A stretch of DNA of 64,000 nucleotides from contig NZ_AP025732.1 of assembly GCF_023734775.1 (NCBI RefSeq), positions 1,928,501 through 1,992,500 of the forward strand, written 5' to 3'. The translations under genes and the position numbers were made by a program. A model generated the notes under the pieces. That model searched no databases, was not told the DNA's origin, and saw only the letters and a list, made by a program, of their open reading frames with translations. Source of the stretch: Nostoc cf. commune SO-36 (GTDB lineage: Bacteria > Cyanobacteriota > Cyanobacteriia > Cyanobacteriales > Nostocaceae). Shown here piece by piece: positions 17,622-25,906 of the stretch (the stretch's first letter is position 1; the number at the start of each line of letters is the position of its first letter).

Positions 17622-17990
17622 TTAGAGATTGGACTTACTTTTAGTCAGTTCAATGCTAATTTTGCCACCAAAGTCTGGAATAGGTGCAGCAGGTTTGCTG
17701 AGAGTGACTTGGACTTTTATTACACGATCGCACTCTTGGAGAATAGAATCTGCGATCGTTACTACCAATTTTTCCACCAAAGCAAACTTAGACGTTTTGA
17801 TCAGATGTTGTATCAAGCTAATGACGCTGCGATAATCTAAAGTGTCTTCGATCGCGTCAGTCTTGGCCGCTGTGGAGATATCCAACCATAACCTCACATC
17901 CACCTCAAACCATTGTCCTAGCACCTGTTCTTCTGGTAAATACCCAGTGTAGCCATAGCCACGAATTCCCGTTAAATGAATGCAGTCCAT
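17622..17990 (-). CDS. folB: dihydroneopterin aldolase
   Basis: A 122-residue protein that converts 7,8-dihydroneopterin to hydroxymethyl-dihydropterin and glycolaldehyde in folate synthesis. Visible family features are the opening IHLTGIRGYGYTGYLPEEQ, the LDYRSVI segment, LVEKLVVTIAD and the final KPAAPIPDFGG. The length is normal for FolB. It is transcribed alone, divergently from menD with ~170 bp between them. Confidence 0.92.
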   Translation of the reverse strand: MDCIHLTGIRGYGYTGYLPEEQVLGQWFEVDVRLWLDISTAAKTDAIEDTLDYRSVISLIQHLIKTSKFALVEKLVVTIADSILQECDRVIKVQVTLSKPAAPIPDFGGKISIELTKSKSNL

Positions 17991-18157
17991 AAAAGTTCGA
18001 GAGCAAATTGTGAATTTTGTAGAAAGTCGAGCAAGTTTACTTGGAGATTTTATTTCCCAGAAACTCGCTTGTCGGTGTTGGGTTCCATCACCGCATTGAT
18101 GGATTTTAAATTGAATTTCCCTAGATAAAATCTAAAATTTAAGATTGTTTTATAACT

Positions 18158-19912
18158 ATGTTTGATTTAATGCCGATCGCCTATAGAAATGTTAATCAAC
18201 TTTGGGCTTATATTTTAACAGAGACACTAAAGCGGTTGGGATTGACTTGTGCGATCATTTGTCCGGGATCGCGCTCTACACCCTTAGCGATCGCCTTTGC
18301 TCAACAAGCGCCTGAGATTGAAGCGATTTCCATTCTCGATGAACGTTCCGCCGCCTTTTTTGCTTTGGGACAAGCTAAAGCAACCGGTCGCCCTGTAGTA
18401 TTAGTTTGCACCTCTGGTACAGCAGGAGCAAATTTTTATTCAGCAGTCATTGAAGCCTCATATAGTCGCGTCCCACTGTTGCTATTAACCACCGATAGGC
18501 CCCCAGAATTGCGAGATTGTCACTCTGGGCAAACTGTAGATCAATTGAGATTATATGGAAACTACCCAAATTGGCAAACAGAGTTAGCCTTACCCTCTGC
18601 CGATCTGGGAATGCTAGCTTATCTGCGACAAACGGTAATTCATAGTTGGGAAAGAGCGCAAAATCCTACAAAGGGGCCAGTACATTTGAATATTCCCTTT
18701 CGCGATCCCTTAGCACCTCTTCCTGATGGAACTGACTTGAGTTATTTGCAATCGCTGTTTGAATCAGAAGACTTTTTCGCAGGAATAGCAAACCCATCCC
18801 CCATTCCCCATTCCCCATGCCCCATTCCCAAAGAATGGAAAGAGTGCGATCGCGGTATCATTATCGCAGGTGTTGCCCAACCATCGCAACCAGAGGAATA
18901 TTGTAGAGTGATCGCGCAACTTTCCCAAACTCTCAAATGGCCTGTGCTAGCTGAGGGACTTTCCCCAATAAGAAATTATGCCGAACTCAACCCCTATTTA
19001 ATTTCCACTTATGACCTGATTTTGCGAAATCAGCAACTAGCAAAGCTGCTAGCGCCCGAAATGGTGATCCAGGTGGGTGAAATGCCTACGAGTAAAGAAC
19101 TGCGTACCTGGATAGATGCAACCCAACCGCGACGCTGGGTAATTGACCCCAGTGACCAAAATCTCGATCCTTTACACGGGAGAACGACGCATTTAAGGAT
19201 ATCTGTAGAAGACATAAAGGCAGAGGAGAGAAATTTATCTTTATCCTCAAAATATGTGCAGCAATGGTGTGATGCGGAAACTAAGGTCAGGTTAGTGGTT
19301 GACCAGACGATGGGAAAAATAGATGAAATCATTGAGAGTAAAGCAGCCTGGTTAATTTCTCAGATTTTACCGCCTGGAACGCCTCTGTTTATTGCCAATA
19401 GTATGCCTGTGCGGGATGTGGAATATTTCTGGAAACCTAATAATTTAGGAGTGCGATCGCACTTTAACCGGGGTGCAAATGGTATAGATGGCACATTATC
19501 CACAGCTTTAGGAATTGCCCATCGCCAGCAAAGTAGTGTGATGTTAACCGGAGATTTAGCTCTGTTGCATGACACCAATGGTTTTTTAATCCGCAATAAA
19601 TTTGTCGGACATTTGACGATTGTGTTAATCAATAACAATGGCGGTGGGATTTTTGAAATGTTACCCATTGCCAAATTTGATCCACCATTTGAAGAGTTTT
19701 TCGGCACTCCCCAGGATATTGATTTTGCTCATTTGTGCGCTACTTATAATGTGCAGCATGAATTGATTACTTCTTGGCAGGAATTGCAGGAAACATTAAA
19801 CCCACTACCAAATACAAGAATTCGGGTTTTAGAGGTGCAGACAAATCGCAAAGCCGATGCTAAGTGGCGACAAGATAAATTGAAAAAGTTTGCCGCAGAT
19901 ATTGCAATTTAA
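18158..19912 (+). CDS. menD: SEPHCHC synthase, phylloquinone pathway
   Basis: A 584-residue thiamine-diphosphate enzyme. It joins 2-oxoglutarate and isochorismate in vitamin K1 synthesis, which supplies the photosystem I quinone. The N-terminal domain has ICPGSRSTPLA and the catalytic Glu in LDERSAAFFALG, then CTSGTAGANF. The C-terminal ThDP domain has TGDLALLHDTNG and INNNGGGIFEMLP (Mg/ThDP site). Residues ~211-225 (NPSPIPHSPCPIPKE) are encoded by a CCATTCCCC low-complexity repeat that recurs between genes; it sits in the linker after the first domain and keeps the frame. thiE and thiS for its cofactor lie 10 kb away. Confidence 0.93.
   Translation: MFDLMPIAYRNVNQLWAYILTETLKRLGLTCAIICPGSRSTPLAIAFAQQAPEIEAISILDERSAAFFALGQAKATGRPVVLVCTSGTAGANFYSAVIEASYSRVPLLLLTTDRPPELRDCHSGQTVDQLRLYGNYPNWQTELALPSADLGMLAYLRQTVIHSWERAQNPTKGPVHLNIPFRDPLAPLPDGTDLSYLQSLFESEDFFAGIANPSPIPHSPCPIPKEWKECDRGIIIAGVAQPSQPEEYCRVIAQLSQTLKWPVLAEGLSPIRNYAELNPYLISTYDLILRNQQLAKLLAPEMVIQVGEMPTSKELRTWIDATQPRRWVIDPSDQNLDPLHGRTTHLRISVEDIKAEERNLSLSSKYVQQWCDAETKVRLVVDQTMGKIDEIIESKAAWLISQILPPGTPLFIANSMPVRDVEYFWKPNNLGVRSHFNRGANGIDGTLSTALGIAHRQQSSVMLTGDLALLHDTNGFLIRNKFVGHLTIVLINNNGGGIFEMLPIAKFDPPFEEFFGTPQDIDFAHLCATYNVQHELITSWQELQETLNPLPNTRIRVLEVQTNRKADAKWRQDKLKKFAADIAI
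18793..18830. repeat. CCATTCCCC low-complexity repeat inside menD
   Basis: Four varied copies of the CCCCATTCCC unit, the same kind as at 8302-8340 and 59505-59560. Here it is translated as a Pro/Ser/His-rich linker. Confidence 0.75.
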
Positions 19913-20211
19913 CTATCTTGTTAGGTGTTATTTAATAGGAGTATAAAATCATAGCATTTGTGGTATCAAATTTAAAATTATTTGACTACAAGTGTTTCAA
20001 GCACTGGCGTTGCTCACCCTTGCAAAGTATTAAAATTAGTAGTACAATAACGAATCTAGCGAGTTTAGCAACAAATGCAAAACACCACAATAATGATAAT
20101 GAAGAAGGTATAGCGGTATGCAGTTGAGTGAGATACAAAAACTTTGCTGAAATGATTTGACAGTAAGGACTTTGGTGTTCTCGTCCAATCAATAACCGCT
20201 ATATTTCGTTT
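19913..20211. other. intergenic region after menD
   Basis: AT-rich; no gene recognised. It marks the left border of the methyltransferase island, where HIP1 density falls. Confidence 0.45.
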
Positions 20212-20376
20212 TTGACAACTATTGAAGTAGCTCAACTTCTTTGTATTTACCAAAAATATCTACAAAGATAGATATTATAAAATAATCTTAAAGCTACGAA
20301 AATGAAGCCAAAAATTTGGCGGGTCAGACAAAAATACTTAGATGAGTTTTTACAAATAAATAATAGTAGAAAATAA
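20212..20376 (+). pseudogene. degraded excisionase-type (HTH) DNA-binding gene
   Basis: In one frame from TTG the sequence reads LTTIEVAQLLCIYQKYLQR, a stop, a second stop, then PKIWRVRQKYLDEFLQ and a final stop. This is the outline of a small MerR/excisionase-family helix-turn-helix protein (normally EVAELL..., then a wing ending in WRIRREDLEEFL). Two in-frame stops and a garbled middle make it a relic. It lies 22 bp before the methyltransferase gene and may have been its regulator. Confidence 0.55.
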
Positions 20377-20398
20377 GCATAATAAAATATTAACTCAA

Positions 20399-21712
20399 AT
20401 GGCAACAGGAATACCTAGTCGAAATAGTCGTAAAAGTCAAAAACAAAATGTCATTCCTTTTCGTCTGGAATATGAAGGGAAAATTCCTATAGAGGATATA
20501 TTAAAAATTCCTGTAGCCAAGTTACATCGCATAATCAGTATAGATCAACATCCAAGAAACAGACTCATCTATGGAGAGAATTTAAGAGTTCTTAGTTCAT
20601 TCTTGAACGATGATACTATCGCGGGTAAAGTTAGTTTAATTTATATTGATCCTCCCTATGCAACAGGGAGTAGTTTTGAGTCTCGTCAAAGAGACCATGC
20701 TTACCACGACCTAATGGAAGGTGCGGAATACTTAGAGTTTTTACGTCAACGACTAGTTTTATTAAGAGAACTTTTATCAGATGAAGGTTCTATTTATATA
20801 CATTTAGATGACAAGATGGCTTGTGCTGTCAAAATTATAATGGATGAAATTTTTGGTTCTAAAAACTTTCGCAATTTGATTACAAGAAAAAAATGCAACC
20901 CAAAAAACTATACACGAAAACAGTACGGAAACACCGCTGACTACATTCTATTTTACACAAAAACAGATAATTATATATGGAATCAGCCTTTTAACCCTTG
21001 GACTGAAACTACTGCAAAGAAAGAGTATCAATATGTTGAAAAGGAGACTGGAAGAGTTTATAAGAAAGTTCCTGTTCATGCACCAGGTGTAAGAAAAGGT
21101 GCAACAGGTCAACCCTGGAGAGGAATATTACCTCCTCCAGGTAAACACTGGCAATATACTCCAGAAACTTTAGACGAAATGGATGCACGCGGAGAGATTT
21201 ACTGGTCACCAACAGGGAATCCAAGAAGAAAAGTTTATTTGGATAATAGCCAGGGTATTTCAGTCCAAGATATTTGGCTTGACTTCAAGGATGCTCACAA
21301 TCAAAATATTAAAATTACTGGCTATCCAACAGAAAAAAATCCAGATATGATCAAACGAATAATTCTAGCCTCATCTAATGAGGGAGATATTGTGTTAGAT
21401 GCATTTGCTGGAAGTGGTACTACTGCTGCTGTAGCTGAAGAGTTAGGTAGAAAATGGATAGCTATTGATAATTCTCAACTTGCTATAGCTACAATAGTTC
21501 AGCGTTTAGTTAAAGGGACAGAAGCAATGGGTGACTTCATTAACGGAAATAGTTCCGCTAAACATGAACAAAAGTGCTTAATAGGTATAAATAGAATTTT
21601 ACGAAGTGGTCTAGATTTATATATTGAAGAAACACCAGAATTAGACTTTATCTCTGATAATGTAATACATGATTGGGATAGCAAACTTAACTTTCAAGCC
21701 AATCTTGTGTAA
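20399..21712 (+). CDS. site-specific DNA methyltransferase (adenine-N6 or cytosine-N4)
   Basis: A 437-residue protein. Catalytic motif IV is DPPY at residues 84-87 (in IYIDPPYATG). The SAM-binding motif I is FAGSGTT near residue ~340, after the catalytic motif, which is the beta-class order. The ~150-residue middle region with many aromatic residues is probably the target-recognition domain. It is typical of type II or orphan MTases that use the DPPY motif; the recognition site cannot be read from sequence. A convergent gene overlaps its 3' end by 26 bp and is a likely cognate nuclease. AT-rich codon use and few HIP1 sites suggest acquisition by transfer. Confidence 0.88.
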   Translation: MATGIPSRNSRKSQKQNVIPFRLEYEGKIPIEDILKIPVAKLHRIISIDQHPRNRLIYGENLRVLSSFLNDDTIAGKVSLIYIDPPYATGSSFESRQRDHAYHDLMEGAEYLEFLRQRLVLLRELLSDEGSIYIHLDDKMACAVKIIMDEIFGSKNFRNLITRKKCNPKNYTRKQYGNTADYILFYTKTDNYIWNQPFNPWTETTAKKEYQYVEKETGRVYKKVPVHAPGVRKGATGQPWRGILPPPGKHWQYTPETLDEMDARGEIYWSPTGNPRRKVYLDNSQGISVQDIWLDFKDAHNQNIKITGYPTEKNPDMIKRIILASSNEGDIVLDAFAGSGTTAAVAEELGRKWIAIDNSQLAIATIVQRLVKGTEAMGDFINGNSSAKHEQKCLIGINRILRSGLDLYIEETPELDFISDNVIHDWDSKLNFQANLV

Positions 21713-22601
21713 ATTTCTCATCAAGCATTTTCAGAGTGCATACCATTATTTTGCCATTACCATAACTTTCTAGACGAGCGTAATCATTCCACATAGATCC
21801 TAGTAGTAATCCTGGGCCATCATTCAAAAAGAATACTTTTAAAGCCACTTTATATGTATCAGCATATCTGAGAAGATCAGTTGCTTTATCTCGATTTCCA
21901 CCAGTCCGATCATCTTCTTGAGAACCTCCTCTATCAGAGTCATAACGAGCAAATCCAACTACTAAGGGGGTTCCATCTAATCGAGATATAAAAATATCTG
22001 CTGGAGTTTGAGCTTCCCAATTATTCAAAACCTTATCAAGCATTACATCTTTTCCAGCACGAACTGGCCCCCGAATTATATAGTTTTTACCAAATACTCT
22101 GTCAAACCATAAGAAAAACGCTTCTGTCAAGTCATAGCCTTTTTGTCCCCGTTTACTCTGCTCTAAAAGAAGAGCCATTAGAGTTTCATCGGGTACAGGA
22201 CGACTTTGCAAGTTTCTTCTAACCTCTTCTAAGCTACGAAATCTATCACCAAAATCGTTAATTATATTGGGAATATCACGTTTTTTCTTGGTCATTTCTA
22301 CTGTCGTATCTGGTGATACATACCTCCGAAATACTCTAAGAAGTTGAATACGTAAAGGATCAGGCTCTTTTGTAATAATTTCGAGTAAATTTGCAGAGTT
22401 TGTTGCTTGGTCTACCAATTCTATGAAACGCTCCAAAACTTTCTCGTAGAGCATTTTAGCTTCATCTAAAGAATCAGGGTAGAATGGTGAGTCAAATATG
22501 GTAATCCACTTAGATGCAGTTCCTTTGTAGCTACTGAATGAAATCAAATTACAATCTCCATTGCCATAATCGATACAATCCTTTAAGTATAAATAAAACA
22601 C
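21687..22601 (-). CDS. putative type II restriction endonuclease paired with the methyltransferase
   Basis: A 304-residue protein of no family I can name with certainty. The C-terminal half has IIRGPVRAGKDVMLDKVL, then ADIFISRLDGTPLVVGFARYDSDRGG and a very polar SQEDDRTGGNRDKA stretch; these acidic and Lys residues could form a nuclease site. The N-terminal half is helical and charged. The tail-to-tail 26-bp overlap with a DNA methyltransferase is a classic restriction-modification arrangement, and that is the main argument. It could instead be another protein tied to the methylase. Low GC, like its partner. Confidence 0.55.
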   Translation of the reverse strand: MFYLYLKDCIDYGNGDCNLISFSSYKGTASKWITIFDSPFYPDSLDEAKMLYEKVLERFIELVDQATNSANLLEIITKEPDPLRIQLLRVFRRYVSPDTTVEMTKKKRDIPNIINDFGDRFRSLEEVRRNLQSRPVPDETLMALLLEQSKRGQKGYDLTEAFFLWFDRVFGKNYIIRGPVRAGKDVMLDKVLNNWEAQTPADIFISRLDGTPLVVGFARYDSDRGGSQEDDRTGGNRDKATDLLRYADTYKVALKVFFLNDGPGLLLGSMWNDYARLESYGNGKIMVCTLKMLDEKFTQDWLES

Positions 22602-22611
22602 ATTACTCTAT

Positions 22612-22740
22612 TAAAACGCCAAAGCTAGCGCTTCCAACGTTCCTCAGCGATTTTACCAAATAGTCGTTTTAAAAGTCAGAGGACGAGCGATCGCACTTTT
22701 TCTTCCACTGCTTCTGATATACCCGCATGTCTGCAAATGC
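22612..22740 (-). pseudogene. remnant of an Rpn-type nuclease gene 3' end, copy A
   Basis: It is about 85% similar over ~125 bp to 23452-23580. On the minus strand both read like the tail of a recombination-promoting nuclease (Rpn/DUF4351) gene: RVYQ, an LLKRLFGKIAEER-like stretch, with stops and frame breaks. No full gene remains. Confidence 0.45.
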
Positions 22741-22854
22741 TGGTTTACTTGACTTCGGGAAACTTTATTTGTAGGCATAATTATTTTACGGAGTGCGATC
22801 GCGGGCAAAAACTTAAGAACAGTACAGATAGTTCAACAACATATTTTTAAGTAT

Positions 22855-23103
22855 TTATTCACCCAAAGACCTTTCTATTGCCCTTCGGATATACTTTTGG
22901 TAAGGAATACCTTCTTTTTTAGCAACAGCTTTAACTTTTTCTAGCATTTCCTCTGACATTCTTAAATTTACAGTTTTGTCTTTAGGCTGAAATTCAAAAG
23001 TAACGGGCTTAAAGTTGTCAGTATGAAGATAATCTGACAAATCTTCATCTAGTAAACTTTCTAACTCTTCATCAGTTTTGATTCTAGGAAATATTTTCTT
23101 CAT
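22855..23103 (-). CDS. brnA: BrnA-like ribbon-helix-helix antitoxin
   Basis: An 82-residue protein. The C-terminal half is a CopG/ribbon-helix-helix domain (KTVNLRMSEEMLEKVKAVAKKEG, then YIRRAIERSL). The N-terminal acidic part (EELESLLDEDLSDYL) probably wraps the toxin. It overlaps the toxin gene by 20 bp and follows it, the usual brnT-brnA order. It would neutralise BrnT and bind the operator upstream of the pair. Confidence 0.8.
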   Translation of the reverse strand: MKKIFPRIKTDEELESLLDEDLSDYLHTDNFKPVTFEFQPKDKTVNLRMSEEMLEKVKAVAKKEGIPYQKYIRRAIERSLGE

Positions 23104-23386
23104 ATTTTTTCGCCTCTTTCTCTCTCATGTAACGAGTACTGATAGGTCTAATTAACCTTTTTCCTTGCTTTTCCCGGAATGTAAATCCTACGAAAATATA
23201 TTTACCTTTGATTGATACGCCTGTTGCAATAAATCTATCCTCACTTTCAGAATGCTTTATATCAGGTGAAATCCTAAGACTTTTATCAAGAAACAAAGCC
23301 TCAATTTCCTCTAATGAGACTCCGTGCTTTTGACATTTTTCAATATTTCCATCATCCCAGTTAAAGCCTGATACAGCTTCTGTCAT
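23084..23386 (-). CDS. brnT: BrnT-family ribonuclease toxin
   Basis: A 100-residue protein of the BrnT/DUF497 family, a RelE-like RNase toxin. Family features are FNWDDGNIEKCQKHGVSLEEIE at the N-terminus, SEDRFIATGVSIKGKYIFVGFT in the sheet and ISTRYMREKEAKKYEE at the end (Arg and Tyr near the active site). Type II toxin-antitoxin pair with the gene downstream. A 30-bp perfect palindrome ends 6 bp before its start codon and is the probable autoregulatory operator. Confidence 0.85.
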   Translation of the reverse strand: MTEAVSGFNWDDGNIEKCQKHGVSLEEIEALFLDKSLRISPDIKHSESEDRFIATGVSIKGKYIFVGFTFREKQGKRLIRPISTRYMREKEAKKYEENIS

Positions 23387-23392
23387 ATATTA

Positions 23393-23422
23393 TAGTTACA
23401 TTTGTATATACAAATGTAACTA
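23393..23422. promoter_or_regulatory. 30-bp perfect palindrome, probable BrnTA operator
   Basis: TAGTTACATTTGTAT followed by its exact reverse complement. It lies immediately upstream of the brnT start on the minus strand, where an autoregulating BrnTA complex would bind. The operator role is inferred. Confidence 0.7.
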
Positions 23423-23451
23423 CTTAAGCTCGCGATCGCAATCTCAATTCC

Positions 23452-23580
23452 TACAACGCCAAAGCTAATGCTTCCAACGTTCCTCAGCAATTTCACTAAA
23501 TAGTCGTTTTAACAGTCGCAGGAGGAGCGATCGCACTTTTCCTTCCACCGCTTCCTGATATACTCGCGTGTCTTCCAGCC
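23452..23580 (-). pseudogene. remnant of an Rpn-type nuclease gene 3' end, copy B
   Basis: The minus strand reads RVYQEAVEGKVRSLLLRLL, then KRLFSEIAEERW and, in another frame, LEALALAL before a stop. This resembles the C-terminal part of Rpn/DUF4351 proteins such as the intact one at 23660-24496. It is the sister copy of 22612-22740; the two flank the brnTA module. Confidence 0.5.
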
Positions 23581-23610
23581 TCAGATTTAGCTATGAGAAT
23601 TTTGCCGGGT

Positions 23611-23639
23611 GCGTAGGCGTAGCCCACCGCAGGTATCGC
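23611..23639. repeat. 29-bp interspersed repeat GCGTAGGCGTAGCCC...ATCGC, copy 1
   Basis: One of five near-identical copies in the window (24556, 35838, 49244 and 55070 are the others). Confidence 0.8.
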
Positions 23640-23659
23640 CTTTCTCCTGTGCGTGAAAT

Positions 23660-24496
23660 TTACCCTCTTGGTTGACCTTGTAACCACCCTTCCAAATCAG
23701 CAAGAGTAGAGAAATCCAACAAAGCATCACCTAAAGCTTCCAACTGTTCCACCGATAACCCTTGAATCTGTGACAGAAGCGCATCAGGAATATTACCCAC
23801 ACGCCGATTTAATAGTCGTAAAATGATCGTTCTTTCGCCTTCCTCTCGCCCTTCTTCTTTCGCTTCCAGAATAGCCCGTGGTTCTTCCAAATTCAGTCCC
23901 AACATTTCTGCAATCTCCTCTCGACTTAAGGTAGAAAACTTGTAAACAATAATCGTCGTAATTAAATCAATTATCGCTTGCTCCGATTGTTGCCGTGCTT
24001 GCTCCAACAAAAACCGCGCCCCTTCCACTGCTTCCGTTTCAGAAGTAACATTTGTTAGCAACATCAAACCCAATCCCAAAGGTTGTTCTCGCAAATCTCC
24101 CAACTCATCCAGATAAACCCGCCTGACTTGACCACTTTCCAACAAAGCGCGATGAATTGTTGAGTTAGAAGGTTCCAAGCTGCGAGAAGCAAAAATTATG
24201 ACTCCAAACCAGTCATCGTAACGAATAGAGTTGCGGTAGAGAAACAAAAACAACTCACTAAAGAAGCGGTGATATAAGTCTTCGTCCTTCTGAAACTGGA
24301 CTTCTGCAAAAAAGACGGTTTTGGAAACTGCATTATCGGGAGGTAAAAACACTCCATCAATCCGAAACGCCGTTTCTTTCACCTCAACTGATTCAAACTG
24401 GTAGTTTTCCGCTTCTGGAGGTGGTTCATCTACTAATTCAAACAGCAAACCGGGAAATTGCTTAAATAATTTGTAGAAGATGGTGTCACGTCGCAT
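23660..24496 (-). CDS. Rpn-family PD-(D/E)XK nuclease (DUF2887 + DUF4351)
   Basis: A 278-residue protein. The N-terminal DUF2887/Rpn nuclease domain (~1-190) shows the restriction-like core FRIDGVFLPP (Asp) followed by FFAEVQFQKD (E-x-Q/K). The C-terminal DUF4351 tail (~215-275) has EEGREEGERTIILRLLNRR and LSVEQLEALGDALLDF. Such proteins are transposase-like nucleases, abundant in cyanobacteria, reported to promote recombination. Fragments of relatives lie at 22612, 23452 and 55531, so the family has expanded and decayed locally. Confidence 0.85.
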   Translation of the reverse strand: MRRDTIFYKLFKQFPGLLFELVDEPPPEAENYQFESVEVKETAFRIDGVFLPPDNAVSKTVFFAEVQFQKDEDLYHRFFSELFLFLYRNSIRYDDWFGVIIFASRSLEPSNSTIHRALLESGQVRRVYLDELGDLREQPLGLGLMLLTNVTSETEAVEGARFLLEQARQQSEQAIIDLITTIIVYKFSTLSREEIAEMLGLNLEEPRAILEAKEEGREEGERTIILRLLNRRVGNIPDALLSQIQGLSVEQLEALGDALLDFSTLADLEGWLQGQPRG

Positions 24497-24555
24497 TTTT
24501 ATTCCTCAACACCCAGACAATTACCAGATTGTAAAGGCTTGAGACAACAATTTTA

Positions 24556-24582
24556 GCGTAGCGTAGCCCACCGCAGGTATCG
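24556..24582. repeat. 29-bp interspersed repeat family, copy 2
   Basis: Slightly shortened copy (GCGTAGCGTAGCCCACCGCAG core) just upstream of menB. Confidence 0.75.
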
Positions 24583-24635
24583 GATGTCCCTACGTCCGCG
24601 ATAAAATTCTCAAGCACAACAGCGCACTCCATACA

Positions 24636-25468
24636 ATGCAAATTAACTGGCAAACTGCCAAAACCTACGAAGACATTCTGTATCAAAAAACTGATGGCAT
24701 TGCCAAAATCACCATCAACCGTCCCCATAAACGCAATGCTTTCCGTCCTGAAACAGTCTTTGAACTGTACGACGCTTTTCTAATGCTCGTGAAGATACTA
24801 CTATTGGTGTTGTTCTATTTACTGGCTATGGCCCACATACAGATGGAAAATATGCCTTCTGTTCTGGTGGCGATCAAAGTGTAAGGGGACATGCGGGTTA
24901 TGTGGATGACACTGGCATTCCCCGCTTAAATGTGCTGGACTTACAACGCCTGATTCGTTCGATGCCAAAAGTCGTGATTGCCCTAGTAGCGGGATATGCG
25001 ATCGGTGGTGGACACGTCCTACACTTGATTTGCGACCTTACTATCGCCGCCGATAACGCTATTTTTGGACAGACTGGCCCGAAAGTCGGCAGTTTCGATG
25101 GTGGTTTTGGAGCTAGCTATCTCGCCCGTATCGTGGGGCAAAAAAAAGCTAGAGAAATTTGGTTTCTCTGCCGCCAATATGATGCACAACAAGCTCTAGA
25201 AATGGGTTTAATTAATTGCGTTGTCCCAGTGGAACAACTAGAAGCAGAAGGTATTCAATGGGCGCAAGAGATTTTAGAAAAAAGTCCGATCGCAATTCGT
25301 TGTCTCAAAGCCGCCTTCAACGCTGATTGTGATGGACAAGCGGGTTTACAAGAACTCGCTGGCAATGCCACTCTACTTTATTACATGACAGAAGAGGGAT
25401 CTGAGGGCAAACAAGCTTTTCTTGAAAAGCGTCCACCAGATTTTCGTTCTTTTCCTTGGTTGCCTTAA
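24636..25468 (+). pseudogene. menB: 1,4-dihydroxy-2-naphthoyl-CoA synthase with one-base frameshift
   Basis: MenB closes the naphthoate ring in phylloquinone synthesis. The sequence is highly conserved: [14 protein letters not shown], then [47 protein letters not shown] and the C-terminal FRSFPWLP. One base is missing near 24776-24780, in the run GCTTTTCTAATG: the N-terminal 46 codons are in one frame, and NAREDTTIG onward is in another. Adding one T gives a 277-residue protein of normal length with no other damage. Because MenB serves photosystem I and everything else is intact, a sequencing error or very recent mutation is as likely as a true pseudogene. Confidence 0.85.
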
Positions 25469-25474
25469 AATTGC

Positions 25475-25507
25475 AAAAATCGCACCTTACTAAAGGGTGC
25501 GATTTTT
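25475..25507 (+). terminator. intrinsic terminator after menB
   Basis: Perfect 12-bp stem AAAAATCGCACC / GGTGCGATTTTT, 6 bp beyond the stop codon, ending in T5. Confidence 0.9.
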
Positions 25508-25594
25508 GTCTATATCAACTTTTACAGCACTAAAAATCTTAAAAACAAATCTTATTTTAAATAGACTAAAAACTCAGTCCGTAATAATGGATAA

Positions 25595-25906
25595 CTAAAT
25601 AACCACTGCTTTAGTCTTTACCTGTTCAGATATAGAGATCGTTATTTCCTCTAGAGGGGCAAGAGTAGCATTGTCCAAATCTGAGGCTAATTGACAAGAT
25701 GCTAAAACTGGGGCTGCATCTGGCAAACCCCAAGCATCTTCCAAGGTTTCCCAAGAAGGTGCAAAAGGTGGGATCGCCAAAGAGCAAGCTTTCCAAGTTG
25801 CTTGAACTGGTGCGCCCAACTGCTGGCACGTTCCGCCACGGCGGCCCTCTGGCTGGTAATGACGGCAATATTTACAGGCAGATGCTAAAACTTTAATGGG
25901 TTTCAT
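25595..25906 (-). CDS. conserved cysteine-rich small protein
   Basis: A 103-residue protein I do not assign to a named family. Near the N-terminus it has CKYCRHY, then GTCQQLG and WKACSLA, and later ASCQL. The spacing suggests a metal- or cluster-binding site of four cysteines. The rest is Pro/Ala-rich and acidic, without membrane segment. The reading frame has codon use like its neighbours, which supports a real gene. Convergent with menB. Confidence 0.6.
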   Translation of the reverse strand: MKPIKVLASACKYCRHYQPEGRRGGTCQQLGAPVQATWKACSLAIPPFAPSWETLEDAWGLPDAAPVLASCQLASDLDNATLAPLEEITISISEQVKTKAVVI

